A DNA stretch of 64,000 bases, from contig NZ_CP018799.1 in NCBI RefSeq assembly GCF_002795805.1, forward strand, positions 1,109,001 through 1,173,000, written 5' to 3'. Under the pieces are notes generated by a model. The model was not told the origin of the DNA, made no database searches, and worked only from the letters and a program-made list of their open reading frames with translations. Source of the stretch: Mariprofundus aestuarium. GTDB taxonomy: Bacteria > Pseudomonadota > Zetaproteobacteria > Mariprofundales > Mariprofundaceae. Each line of letters begins with the position of its first letter. Position 1 is the first letter of the stretch. Of the stretch, positions 7,551 to 15,817 are shown in pieces. The position numbers were made by a program, and so were the translations under genes.

Positions 7551-10439
7551 TCAGGCATGTAGTTTTTGTGCGACTGCGATGTTTAGGTCCTTGGCACTAA
7601 ATGGCTTCCTTAACACCACTTCATCATTTTGTTCTAGAGCATTTGGTAAATCATAGCCACTGATATATAGGACCTTAACATCACTGCCTTGATCCGAACG
7701 GATGGATTTAATGGCATCAGGACCATTCATTTCCGGCATCACAATATCTGAAATGATAAGCTTAATCTCATCGCAATGGTCGTGATAAAGCTGAATGGCT
7801 TCTTTGCCTGATTTGGCTAACAATACATTATATCCAAAGACTTCTAACATCCCCTTAGTTGCTTCCCGAATGGCCTCATTGTCCTCAACTAATAGGATGA
7901 TTTCACCACTTCCATCGAGGAGGTTAGTTTGTTCTAAATCAATTTCGCTTATCTCCTCTGATAAAATTGGGAAATAGATCTTGAATGTGGTTCCATGGCC
8001 AAGCTTGCTGCTTACGCCTATGCAGCCCCCGTGAGATTTAATAGCACCATAGGCCATGGCTAGCCCAAGGCCTGTGCCATGTTCTGCGGGCTTAGTCGTA
8101 AAGAAGGGTTCAAAAATATGGTCAAGATGCTCTGGTTTAATGCCAGTGCCATTGTCAGAAATGCAAATGCAAACGGCACGCTTCAATGAGCATTGTTCAT
8201 TAACATATAGTTGAATTGAGACGTCAGGCTCAGCTGCCTCCAACCTAACTGTTATCTTTGGGTTTTCTACTGAAGACACAGCATCTCTGGCATTGTTTAA
8301 TAGGTTCATGAGAACCTGTTGAAGTAGATTAACATCTCCGTTGATGTTTAGTTCATCCGGAGAAATTTCTTGGATTAACTTGATGTTTTCAGTAAGAGCA
8401 ACCTCATAAAACTTGATGATCTCCTTAACAAAGGTGGACATTTTCAACGGATGCAATTCACCAGCATCAACTCGTGAAAAGGTCAGTAGCTGGCGTATCA
8501 TGCCAGATGCCTGATCTGACAGCTTTTGAATCATTGATGCTTTCTCTTTGACTTTTGGTAAGTCTTTAACAGCACGTTCAATCAAATAGGCATTACCCAT
8601 TATGCCAGCCAAAGTGTTGTTGAAATCATGGGCCACGCCTCCAACGAGGGTTCCTAAGGCTTCCATCTTTTGAGACTGTTGAAACATGCGTTCAATATCA
8701 TTGAACTCGGTAAGATCCTCCTGAACTCCAACATAATGCGTAATGTTTCTATCATTATCTATGATAGGGGATATCGTGAGTTTCGCGGGATAGAGAGTGC
8801 CGTCCTTTTTTTTGTCGATAATGCTTCCTTTCCACACTCTGCCACTGCTAATTGTGTTCCAAAGATGCTGGTAAAATGCTTTATCTTGCTTGCCGCTATT
8901 TAGGATTGCGGGCGATTTACCAATTAATTCAGCTTCCTTATAACCTGAGAGACGCTCAAGGGCAGGGTTGACATATTCAATGATGCCATGGTTATCCGTT
9001 AGGATAACTGCCTCGTTAGCGCTTTCTATAGCTTTAGATAACTTAACCTGCTCTTCCTCAAGTTTTTTTCGCGCACCAATGTTGTGTAGGAATACAGTGA
9101 ACCCATCAAAAATCGGGGTCTTGAAGTTAGATACGGATGCCTCAACAGCAAACGTTGAACCATCAAAACCTTTGGCTCTTAGCTCTTTGAATCGAATTGC
9201 CTCAAGGTAGTCAGTAGTAAACTCGGAAAGTTGAAGAATGTCTGTGATGTGCTTGCCCATCATGCCAACAGAGTTGGTGTTCCACTGATTTAACGCGGCT
9301 GGATTTGCATCGGTAATATATCCAGTTTTATTGCATGTGATAATGCTTTCAAGGGCGGAATTTTGAATCAACCCTTTTATATTTGCCTCGGATAGCTTTT
9401 GGTCCGCTTTATCGAATCGGGCTTTTATTATTAATAATCCACCAGCCAATAAAAGGGCAAAGAAATATTGTGCTAAAATTTTAGTGGCGAGCGTACTCTT
9501 TTCGGCTTGAAACTGACTCCGTGGAATATGGGCAACTGTAATCCAGTCAGCCCCCCCATGGCTTTCGTGCCTAAGCATAGAAGTTAGTTCATGAAATGGC
9601 TCAATATATTCATAAATAAACAATCCGTTTTCGGTTTCTAGTTGGGCATGAGCATCGGATGCATTCTTAATAATCAACCATTCATCTGGAAAGTCATTGG
9701 CAAAGTTGAACTCTTTACCTTCATCAAACATAAAGCCCCAAAGCTTTGCGCTGTCATTTTGATGGAGGTAAAATCCATCCTGATTCAGAATCATGATATT
9801 TCCAATCGATGCTTCATCAGAGGTCATATTATGAGCCTGCTCATAAGCGTTCAGTAGCTCTTGTGCTAGATAGTTGATGACCAGAACACTAGAAATTTTT
9901 CCTCTTGAATTGAAAATTGGCGTGGAAAACCTGATCATAGGCTTAAGAGGATATTCAACCTCTCCATGTTCAATATTGAGATCTAAAGGGGAGATATAAA
10001 ATTCATTCTTGGCGAGTTTCAGGGCTTCAGAAAAGTAGTATCTGTCTCTCTTGTTTTGGAGTTCATGCGTCGGGACGATCACAGCACCATCTTCCGTCTT
10101 GTTGATGCGAACGATTTCCTGACCAGATAAATCAATTAGCCTGATTTGGTCATAGCGTGATTTCTCGGTTAAAATGATTTTAAATTGCTGGGCGATGGTG
10201 GGGATATCTCTTCCCTTATTGACTTCGTATAGAGAGGAGAGGATTTTCAAATCGCTGATAATAGATTGGAATCGTCCAGATATCGTGAATTCGCTGCGTT
10301 CCATGTTCAACAGCTCATCGTCAAGCATCACGGTTTTATGGGCTTCATATTCTGATCTGTAATACTCGTAAAAGGCCCAGCCCATAACTGAGGCCATGGC
10401 TAGGAAAATTAATACGGCTTTCTTATATGATTTGCCCAT
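7551..10439 (-). CDS. Cache-PAS-PAS hybrid histidine kinase with C-terminal receiver
   Basis: 962 residues. A membrane segment (about 8-27) is followed by a periplasmic double-Cache-like sensor (about 45-310), a second membrane segment (about 318-342), two PAS domains (about 350-465 and 470-590), a HisKA domain with H604 in GGVAHDFNN, an HATPase_c domain (N box NLLNNARDAV, G boxes DNGTGI and GTGLGLAMAYG) and a receiver with acceptor D898 (IISDIVMPEMNG) and a KPF lysine. The H-box is of the AHDFNN type, common in hybrid kinases of this class. A small ligand outside the cell is probably sensed. The gene is complete, and it is a paralogue of the truncated kinase at 17.5 kb and of the kinase at 45.0 kb. 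Confidence 0.92.
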   Translation of the reverse strand: MGKSYKKAVLIFLAMASVMGWAFYEYYRSEYEAHKTVMLDDELLNMERSEFTISGRFQSIISDLKILSSLYEVNKGRDIPTIAQQFKIILTEKSRYDQIRLIDLSGQEIVRINKTEDGAVIVPTHELQNKRDRYYFSEALKLAKNEFYISPLDLNIEHGEVEYPLKPMIRFSTPIFNSRGKISSVLVINYLAQELLNAYEQAHNMTSDEASIGNIMILNQDGFYLHQNDSAKLWGFMFDEGKEFNFANDFPDEWLIIKNASDAHAQLETENGLFIYEYIEPFHELTSMLRHESHGGADWITVAHIPRSQFQAEKSTLATKILAQYFFALLLAGGLLIIKARFDKADQKLSEANIKGLIQNSALESIITCNKTGYITDANPAALNQWNTNSVGMMGKHITDILQLSEFTTDYLEAIRFKELRAKGFDGSTFAVEASVSNFKTPIFDGFTVFLHNIGARKKLEEEQVKLSKAIESANEAVILTDNHGIIEYVNPALERLSGYKEAELIGKSPAILNSGKQDKAFYQHLWNTISSGRVWKGSIIDKKKDGTLYPAKLTISPIIDNDRNITHYVGVQEDLTEFNDIERMFQQSQKMEALGTLVGGVAHDFNNTLAGIMGNAYLIERAVKDLPKVKEKASMIQKLSDQASGMIRQLLTFSRVDAGELHPLKMSTFVKEIIKFYEVALTENIKLIQEISPDELNINGDVNLLQQVLMNLLNNARDAVSSVENPKITVRLEAAEPDVSIQLYVNEQCSLKRAVCICISDNGTGIKPEHLDHIFEPFFTTKPAEHGTGLGLAMAYGAIKSHGGCIGVSSKLGHGTTFKIYFPILSEEISEIDLEQTNLLDGSGEIILLVEDNEAIREATKGMLEVFGYNVLLAKSGKEAIQLYHDHCDEIKLIISDIVMPEMNGPDAIKSIRSDQGSDVKVLYISGYDLPNALEQNDEVVLRKPFSAKDLNIAVAQKLHA

Positions 10440-10492
10440 TCACTTAAATGCCTTCAAATTAGATGGATTAGATTCCCTTCGAGCTTATTGGG

Positions 10493-10738
10493 AAGGTACT
10501 TTGGGGGAGATTCGTTGTCTAGTACACTTGATGGATAAGCCATATCTCAAAACATACCGTATATGGCGAGGCCCCTCTGATTTATCCAACGCCAGGAAGT
10601 ATTTCTATGGATGTGAAGGCACTTTGGGGGAGATTCATTGTCTAGTACACTTGATAGATAAGCCTATCTCAAAACATACTATATATGGCGAGGTTTCTCT
10701 GATTTATCCAACGCTAGGAAGTAGTTCTATGGATGGAA
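10493..10738. repeat. Tandem duplication of a 123-base unit
   Basis: Two adjacent copies (10493-10615 and 10616-10738) share most positions, for example TTTGGGGGAGATTC at 10500-10513 and 10623-10636, and CTCTGATTTATCCAACG in both. Small indels break the reading frame between copies, so a 165-residue open frame across them is unlikely to be a gene. The unit lies upstream of the 962-residue kinase and at the left edge of the mobile element. Its function is not recognisable. Confidence 0.75.
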
Positions 10739-10887
10739 AAGAGCACCTTCGACATACTTCAAATTCCTTATTGATATTGATGGTTTTCAATCTTCAATAT
10801 TTGTTGGTACATATGCTTTTCTTACGAATTACTTGTGTCGAATTTCAGGACTCCCTTATAATTAGGCCCCTCTGGCCAGAAGAGCGC

Positions 10888-10940
10888 GCTTAGGCGTTTC
10901 TCTGTCGAGAAACGCTCGCTTGCGTCAGGGGATGACCCCT
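10888..10940. other. Putative origin of transfer (IncQ/MobQ-type oriT)
   Basis: GCGTTTCTC (10894-10902) and GAGAAACGC (10907-10915) form a perfect inverted repeat with a 4-base loop, followed by a CTTGCGTCA stretch. Known IncQ oriTs (RSF1010/R1162) have an inverted repeat with arms GTTTCTC and GAGAAAC followed by a TGCG-containing nick region, so the match is specific. A further small repeat, AGGGG and CCCCT, lies at 10927-10940. The nearby relaxase is a MobA homologue, which supports the call. The exact nick base is inferred, not shown. Confidence 0.75.
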
Positions 10941-11122
10941 GAACCCCATTACCCACGATAGTTCAGAATACTCATTTCCTCTTTTGCTCTGCCAACTCTC
11001 ATCTGGCTGGCGAACATTATCTGAATTCATTTCTCATTTTTCGTTGTGAAATATGAATATTCTTGGCATCGCTTGCTTATTTTTTCTGCTATATCGTATA
11101 ATTACCCGCTGATTTATTGATT

Positions 11123-11171
11123 GGGGCTCTTGTAGGTTTTAGCCCCATGACTTCCGCCTTCGGGCGGCTTT
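11123..11171 (+). terminator. Two hairpins in the relaxase leader
   Basis: GGGGCT (11123-11128) pairs with AGCCCC (11141-11146). Next, CCGCC (11154-11158) pairs with GGCGG (11163-11167) around a TTCG tetraloop and is followed by CTTTT, a compact intrinsic-terminator shape. It lies 49 bases before the relaxase ATG, so it could end transcripts coming from upstream or attenuate relaxase expression. Confidence 0.5.
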
Positions 11172-11219
11172 TATGACGTTACTTATTTTTATTCTGGAAA
11201 CAGAAGGAGTAAGTACGCC

Positions 11220-12599
11220 ATGTCTGAATTTCATCTGTCGCTCAATATCGGAGCAAAAGGCAAGGCCGGCCCACACTTTCATTATATCAGTGCGTCGGAG
11301 AAATATGCGAAGAAGCACGGTGTTGTTCATATTGAGAGTGGTAACATGCCGATTTGGGCAACGGCAGAGCCAGCTCTGTTCTGGGAAGCATCTGATAAGT
11401 TTGAGAGAGCTAACGGCACGACATACCGAGAATTGGAAGTTGCCCTTCCCAGAGAGTTGCCATTCTCAATACAGCTCGACCTTGCCCGTCAGCTTGCTGA
11501 AGAGGTGTGCGACACTCGACACGCCTACAGCTTTGCTATCCATCACACCAAGGCCAGTGATGGCGGCTTGAATCCACATGTGCACCTGCAATTCTCCGAA
11601 CGCATTCAGGACGGCATTGAGCGTGATGCGGCCACATTCTTCAAGCGGGCAAATAAAGCAGCTCCCGAAAAAGGGGGATGCGTCAAAGACAGAAGCTGGC
11701 AAGCCAGCAAGCGAGGGAAGCAGAAACATGCTGAATCCAGCACTCGCCTACTGGAAATCAGAGAACAGTGGGCAGATATGTGTAATCAGGCACTTTCCTC
11801 GCATGGCTCAGATGCCCGAGTTGACCACCGTAGTAATGTAGCCCGAGGTATTTATCTGCTTCCACAACCTAAAGTAGGGGCGAAATCGTGGCATTTGCAA
11901 AGGCGAACTGAAAAACGGGAGCTCGACCCAGTCACCAATAAAATGGGCCCTATGCCATTTACTGGAGTTAAAAATGAGAGGTTTAAACATTGGGAAGAAG
12001 TAATTTCCTGTAACAAGGCTATTATAGCTGAGCAATCAAATCATGCCCCAGAAATACAGCGACGTTTGGCTGATGCTGAACGAGAACTGGCTGCTTTGGT
12101 ACCTATAAATCGTCCTGACAGACAAGAAATCTTGCGAAATATCGCCGAAGGTCAACAGTCTGCTCGCCGACTTGCGCAAGAGATATGGAAACTTGAACAT
12201 GTCACTCGCCGTTCAATTTATAATTCCATGATGCGAGTCAAACAGAAGTATGATGCTGGTGGAAATTGGCTGGTACGTGCCTTCAACCAATTCCGCCACC
12301 GCAGCACTCTGAATCAACTTAAGAAAAAGCATGATGCAGTTTTATTCGCCAAGTCCTCGAAAATAAAAAAACGAGAGCGATTCATAGAGCGCCTTTGCCT
12401 GCACCCTTATGCCATTAAGGAAGCCTCTGAAATGTACACAAAACAAGCAGTGCAACATAGTAACTACCTAGCCAGCAAAAGAGACCTAGAGCTGGAAATT
12501 GAGTCAATTAAGGCTTCACTTTCATGCCAGAAGTCAACATCGCAGCCATTGGTTTATCACTGCATTAGGCCTATTGGCTCCAATTCTGTCATTAACTAA
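11220..12599 (+). CDS. mobA: MobA/MobL-family relaxase
   Basis: 459 residues. The first 260 match the IncQ plasmid MobA relaxase: a candidate catalytic tyrosine Y22 in HFHYISASEKY, the ESGNMP and FERANG motifs, ALPREL, metal-binding histidines H120/H122 in NPHVHLQFSERI, and EKGG. It should nick the oriT and lead single-stranded DNA transfer. The C-terminal part (about 270-450) is rich in charged helices, probably coiled coil, and lacks the primase domain of RSF1010 MobA. A GGAG lies before the ATG. The oriT-like hairpin lies 300 bases upstream; accessory MobB/MobC genes are not visible. The product acts in the cytoplasm and needs a type IV secretion helper. Confidence 0.9.
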   Translation: MSEFHLSLNIGAKGKAGPHFHYISASEKYAKKHGVVHIESGNMPIWATAEPALFWEASDKFERANGTTYRELEVALPRELPFSIQLDLARQLAEEVCDTRHAYSFAIHHTKASDGGLNPHVHLQFSERIQDGIERDAATFFKRANKAAPEKGGCVKDRSWQASKRGKQKHAESSTRLLEIREQWADMCNQALSSHGSDARVDHRSNVARGIYLLPQPKVGAKSWHLQRRTEKRELDPVTNKMGPMPFTGVKNERFKHWEEVISCNKAIIAEQSNHAPEIQRRLADAERELAALVPINRPDRQEILRNIAEGQQSARRLAQEIWKLEHVTRRSIYNSMMRVKQKYDAGGNWLVRAFNQFRHRSTLNQLKKKHDAVLFAKSSKIKKRERFIERLCLHPYAIKEASEMYTKQAVQHSNYLASKRDLELEIESIKASLSCQKSTSQPLVYHCIRPIGSNSVIN

Positions 12600-12801
12600 A
12601 AATGGTTCTGGAACAGCATGATATTGTACAGATTAATTACAATAAGGATTACCTACGGTGTCACCTTTTCAGTGCCATTTTATGGACTGTAAAAAGTATA
12701 ATCGGGTCAGGTTATTACGAGTGTTTCTCAGCTATCCCGATGATACTTTTTACCGCCATGGCATGGACACAGAAAAGTCGACTGAAAGTCGTGACAAATC
12801 C

Positions 12802-12830
12802 ACTTTTTCCTGTCGGAGACAAGAAAAAGT
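12802..12830. terminator. Bidirectional terminator-like hairpin
   Basis: ACTTTTTCCTGTC (12802-12814) pairs with GACAAGAAAAAGT (12818-12830) with one mismatch and a GGA loop. The A/T ends give T-runs on both strands. It lies between the converging relaxase gene and the gene ending at 12844. The stretch 12600-12801 holds no gene I can support. Confidence 0.6.
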
Positions 12831-12843
12831 AGATTTCAACTAC

Positions 12844-13170
12844 TTATCCATCAAGACCATCTACCCAGTCTGAAAAATCTACATCAAGCCAGGCATCAGA
12901 ATCAGCGAAATTCTCAGAGAGTTTCAGATGTGCTTCATGTAAGTCGCTTCGTGCTCTTTCTAATCGAGCCTCCATGATAGGGTCAACCAAATCTATAAGG
13001 GCAAGCTCAATCATTACTATAACATTTTCGATGCCTTCGATAACAGTCGTATTATCAGCCTGCACTTGCATATAGTCCTGATCTAGAAAACCTCTTTTTT
13101 TGCTTGGGTCATCATAAAGTTCTTCTGCTAATGGCTCCATTACATCTTCAACAGTTAAATTCAAACTCAT
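12844..13170 (-). CDS. Small acidic protein of the mobile element (108 aa)
   Basis: No family recognised. The ATG at 13170 has a strong AGGAG eight bases upstream, which decides the start over a longer open frame reaching 13377. The protein is strongly acidic and helical, with a hydrophobic middle (VIVMIELALIDLV) and a Trp/Asp-rich tail (WLDVDFSDWVDG). It is the third gene of a minus-strand unit after the AAA+ ATPase and the phosphoesterase, but it is separated from the latter by a 157-base gap with a large hairpin. Such an acidic partner could be an adaptor or inhibitor; that is speculation. Confidence 0.7.
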   Translation of the reverse strand: MSLNLTVEDVMEPLAEELYDDPSKKRGFLDQDYMQVQADNTTVIEGIENVIVMIELALIDLVDPIMEARLERARSDLHEAHLKLSENFADSDAWLDVDFSDWVDGLDG

Positions 13171-13218
13171 GCTTTTACTCCTGATATGCTCTACACCCAC
13201 CACTGAACGGGCAGGTAT

Positions 13219-13288
13219 CCTGCCGCTCTGCAAACCCGCGCATCGCCCTTGCTGGTGAAGGCGATGCGCGGCTCCGCAGAACGGCAGG
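13219..13288. repeat. Nested long inverted repeat
   Basis: An inner stem CCGCGCATCGCC (13236-13247) pairs perfectly with GGCGATGCGCGG (13260-13271). An outer stem CCTGCCG-CTCTGC (13219-13231) pairs with GCAGAACGGCAGG (13276-13288) with mismatches. It lies between the phosphoesterase stop and the small acidic gene. It may be a terminator, an mRNA-processing site or a protein-binding site. A further CCGCA/TGCGG repeat sits just beyond, near 13312-13326. Confidence 0.65.
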
Positions 13289-13327
13289 TTTAATCGCACT
13301 GTTTTACAAAATCCGCAATTCATGCGG

Positions 13328-14068
13328 TTAAACCTCAACAACCAGCATTGAATCAAATGCTGGATTCTCCCAGCCACCCAGTGGGAGAGGATATCCTCTG
13401 GGGTTGCATATCACTCTTGTTGAGCCGAGTTGGTAATCAAAACTGCTATGTGTGTGGCCATGCACCCAGAGATTGACCCCCGGCATTAGTGACTGCAAAT
13501 TACTCATGAAACAAGGGTTCCAGGGGTTGCCGACATACTGAGGGTGTAAACTCTTCAGGCTGGGAGCATGATGTGTCACTACTACTGTTTTGCCTTGAAA
13601 TGGTTTGCTCAACTCGGTGCACAACCATTTTAGATTACGATCAAACCGCATCTGTTGTTGCTCAACTGAGAAATGAATCGGTGCTCTACCGTGCTCATGC
13701 TCAACGACAATATTGTCGTAGTCACAATAAAGAACCGCCCCAAAGTTACTCAAATCCGTCCACATGGTGCTGCCCAAAAAACGAACGCCTCCAATCACTG
13801 TGGTCTCGTTATCCAACAGAATTACATTCGATCCTGCAGTAGCATTCCTCATGGCTTCCATATGCCCTGCCATTGAAAAACTGGGATCGTGATATTCGTG
13901 GTTGCCGGAGACATAAATCACCGGTGATTGAAAAGTATCTCTGGCCCATAAAATCCCTTCAGCACTTTCTGAGATATCACCAGCCAATATCACGACATCC
14001 GCACTCCCTTGGATTACATGACAGGGAGCATGCTCAATATGAAGGTCAGATAAAATTTGCAGCCTCAT
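13328..14068 (-). CDS. Calcineurin-like metallophosphoesterase
   Basis: 246 residues carrying all metal-ligand motifs of the family: D8-L-H10, G30-D31, G-N56-H57-E58, THHAPS and HGHTHS near the end. Two divalent metals and hydrolysis of a phosphoester are expected; the substrate (nucleotide, nucleic acid or protein phosphate) is unknown. The ATG at 14068 overlaps the stop of the AAA+ gene by one base (TGATG), so the two are almost certainly translated together and may act as one complex. It is cytosolic, without a signal peptide. The pairing with a AAA+ ATPase inside a mobile element recalls host-conflict modules, but no known system is matched with confidence. Confidence 0.88.
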   Translation of the reverse strand: MRLQILSDLHIEHAPCHVIQGSADVVILAGDISESAEGILWARDTFQSPVIYVSGNHEYHDPSFSMAGHMEAMRNATAGSNVILLDNETTVIGGVRFLGSTMWTDLSNFGAVLYCDYDNIVVEHEHGRAPIHFSVEQQQMRFDRNLKWLCTELSKPFQGKTVVVTHHAPSLKSLHPQYVGNPWNPCFMSNLQSLMPGVNLWVHGHTHSSFDYQLGSTRVICNPRGYPLPLGGWENPAFDSMLVVEV

Positions 14069-15282
14069 CAATGGATGAACCCGATTTTCCGGCTATTCGT
14101 TTGATCCTGATTATCCACTGGCACATCTTCCGGCGTAAGCAACAGCGGTGCAGGTGAGTGATCAGCTCGAATGGAAGCATGGGCCATGGCACTTTCAAGC
14201 TGCGCCTTGAGCCGCCTAATAGACAGGTCACTCTGTAGCATTTTCTCAATCACCTCCGATGGCAATTTGTTGGAAAAGACATCCTGTAGGCCATGGTTGT
14301 CCACTTGCTGTTCATAGATTTGTGGCAGAATCTGGCGTAGTTCATCCTTGCTTGGCGGATTGACCGAGATCACTTCGAAGCGATCTCGAATTGGTGCACT
14401 GAGTGAAGATATTTCATTTGCGCTGGCAAACCAGTTGATTCGACTGGCATCAATGGAGACGGCAACAAACTCATCCTTGAATTCACGAGCATTGTTTTTC
14501 TCCAATAAGGTATACAGAGCTGAGACGAACAAGTGTGAGCCTTCAGACTGGCTCTTATCCACCTCATCAAGCAATATGATCGGGTTTGCGCACCCCTGTT
14601 GTACCAGTTCATCGAAGATCATGCCTGGATGGCCGGTACTCCAGCCGACTGATAAACCTGTAAGATCACCCGCCATCGACATTGATGCACATGAGATAGA
14701 AGAGAATCTTGTATCGAGTGATTCTCCCAATTCATACAGGAAAGAGCTCTTACCACACCCCGGTGCTCCAAGCAGCAGAATGTTCGCCCCAAAATCGACA
14801 ACAGGATATTTCTTCAAGGCGTTCAATCGCATACGGGCACGCAGTGTTTCTATCACAGCATGGAAATGTGGGTAGCGCTTGCTGAGTCCATCGAGAATGT
14901 CATTGTAATTTTTCGGTTGGGGAGTCAATGCTCGCCAAGACTGAGCAGCACGCATACGGTGCAGAACTGATCTCAGTAGCTCCATATCTTTTTGTCGCTC
15001 TGCAAACTTTGATCGCTCAGAAACTTCTGAAAGACTGTACATATCCAACATGTACGCACGCGCTTCCTTAGTAGCTTCATCCTGTGCTGACTTGAGCTCA
15101 TTAAATCGTCTTTTAATGTTACGCTCCTGCTCTGGCGTCATGGGGGAAAACGGATCAAAAGAAGAATCGTTAGTAGCTTGATCTTCTTTAGAGGGGGGCG
15201 AATGTATCTCATCATCCGAGATGATCTCGATCGGATATGTATCTGATATATTTTGCTTATGTGCTTCCAGCTTACAGTCCAT
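14068..15282 (-). CDS. Lon-like AAA+ ATPase without protease domain
   Basis: 404 residues from the ATG at 15282, chosen because a perfect AGGAGG lies just upstream; a longer frame to 15351 lacks this. The N-terminal 150 residues are charged and helical. The AAA+ core has Walker A GAPGCGKS (about 172-179), Walker B ILLDEVDK (about 236-243), a sensor-1 region (FASANE), an arginine-finger-like RDRFE and a C-terminal lid. The core resembles the ATPase of Lon, but no Ser-Lys protease domain follows. It probably remodels a protein or nucleoprotein. It is first in the unit with the phosphoesterase and the acidic protein and is preceded by a 535-base gap with repeated palindromes. Confidence 0.85.
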   Translation of the reverse strand: MDCKLEAHKQNISDTYPIEIISDDEIHSPPSKEDQATNDSSFDPFSPMTPEQERNIKRRFNELKSAQDEATKEARAYMLDMYSLSEVSERSKFAERQKDMELLRSVLHRMRAAQSWRALTPQPKNYNDILDGLSKRYPHFHAVIETLRARMRLNALKKYPVVDFGANILLLGAPGCGKSSFLYELGESLDTRFSSISCASMSMAGDLTGLSVGWSTGHPGMIFDELVQQGCANPIILLDEVDKSQSEGSHLFVSALYTLLEKNNAREFKDEFVAVSIDASRINWFASANEISSLSAPIRDRFEVISVNPPSKDELRQILPQIYEQQVDNHGLQDVFSNKLPSEVIEKMLQSDLSIRRLKAQLESAMAHASIRADHSPAPLLLTPEDVPVDNQDQTNSRKIGFIH

Positions 15283-15632
15283 TAAGCCTCCTGTTAGGCA
15301 ATAGATAGCTGTACCGCGGTGTTGCGGCACAATCAGTAGTTCTGTTTTCATCAGGCAGCAGCCCGATTTACGTTACATTCGTAAATTTATGTGATTTCCA
15401 TGCAGATTCTGAATTCTGCAGGAATAGCTCTACAGAAAGTTATGTCAGTCCAAGCATGATTCCACTCCTGCGTCATCCCATAATAAAAAAGCAATTACCG
15501 CGAAAATATCCGCAGATTCAAAGTTGTTGTGAGAAAGTAAAATCGGATTGAACGTTAATTGTGAGTTTTCATGAATTTGCCACCTCGAAGTCGGAGCTTG
15601 CATTCTTAATAGAATGGCTCTGTAGATAGCTA

Positions 15633-15772
15633 TTGCACTATAGCAAATATTTTCACTTTGTCAACAACTGATTGATTTAAAAGGAGAATTGTTGCATATA
15701 AGCAACAAAATAAGCCATTGAGCGGAAATCGGCATGAGATGACCGCTCTTATTGTTGTGTATATGCAACAAT
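15633..15772. promoter_or_regulatory. Three TTGC-N6-GCAA palindromes (operator cluster)
   Basis: TTGCACTATAGCAA (15633-15646), TTGTTGC/GCAACAA arms around ATATAA (15689-15708) and TTGTTG/CAACAA arms around TGTATATG (15752-15771) share one design. A GAGCGG/CCGCTC repeat lies between the last two. They sit in the gap between the recombinase stop and the AAA+ operon start. Repeated palindromes of this spacing suggest a dimeric HTH repressor, but no such gene lies in the element. The rest of the 15283-15817 gap shows no supported gene. Confidence 0.6.
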
Positions 15773-15817
15773 AAGAGGAATCATAGCAATTTTACCATCC
15801 ACGATAGCCCGCACGCC

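Noticed and set aside
10440-10870. A defined left attachment site of the mobile element
   Set aside because: No sequence here matches the kinase H-box 5' half or repeats the right junction, so the left end cannot be placed.
10396-10893. 165-residue open frame across the 123-base tandem repeat
   Set aside because: It starts inside the kinase gene on the other strand, has no ribosome site, and the repeat copies are translated out of register.
12602-12832. 76-residue open frame after the relaxase gene
   Set aside because: No recognised family, no convincing ribosome site, and it runs through the terminator hairpin at 12802-12830.
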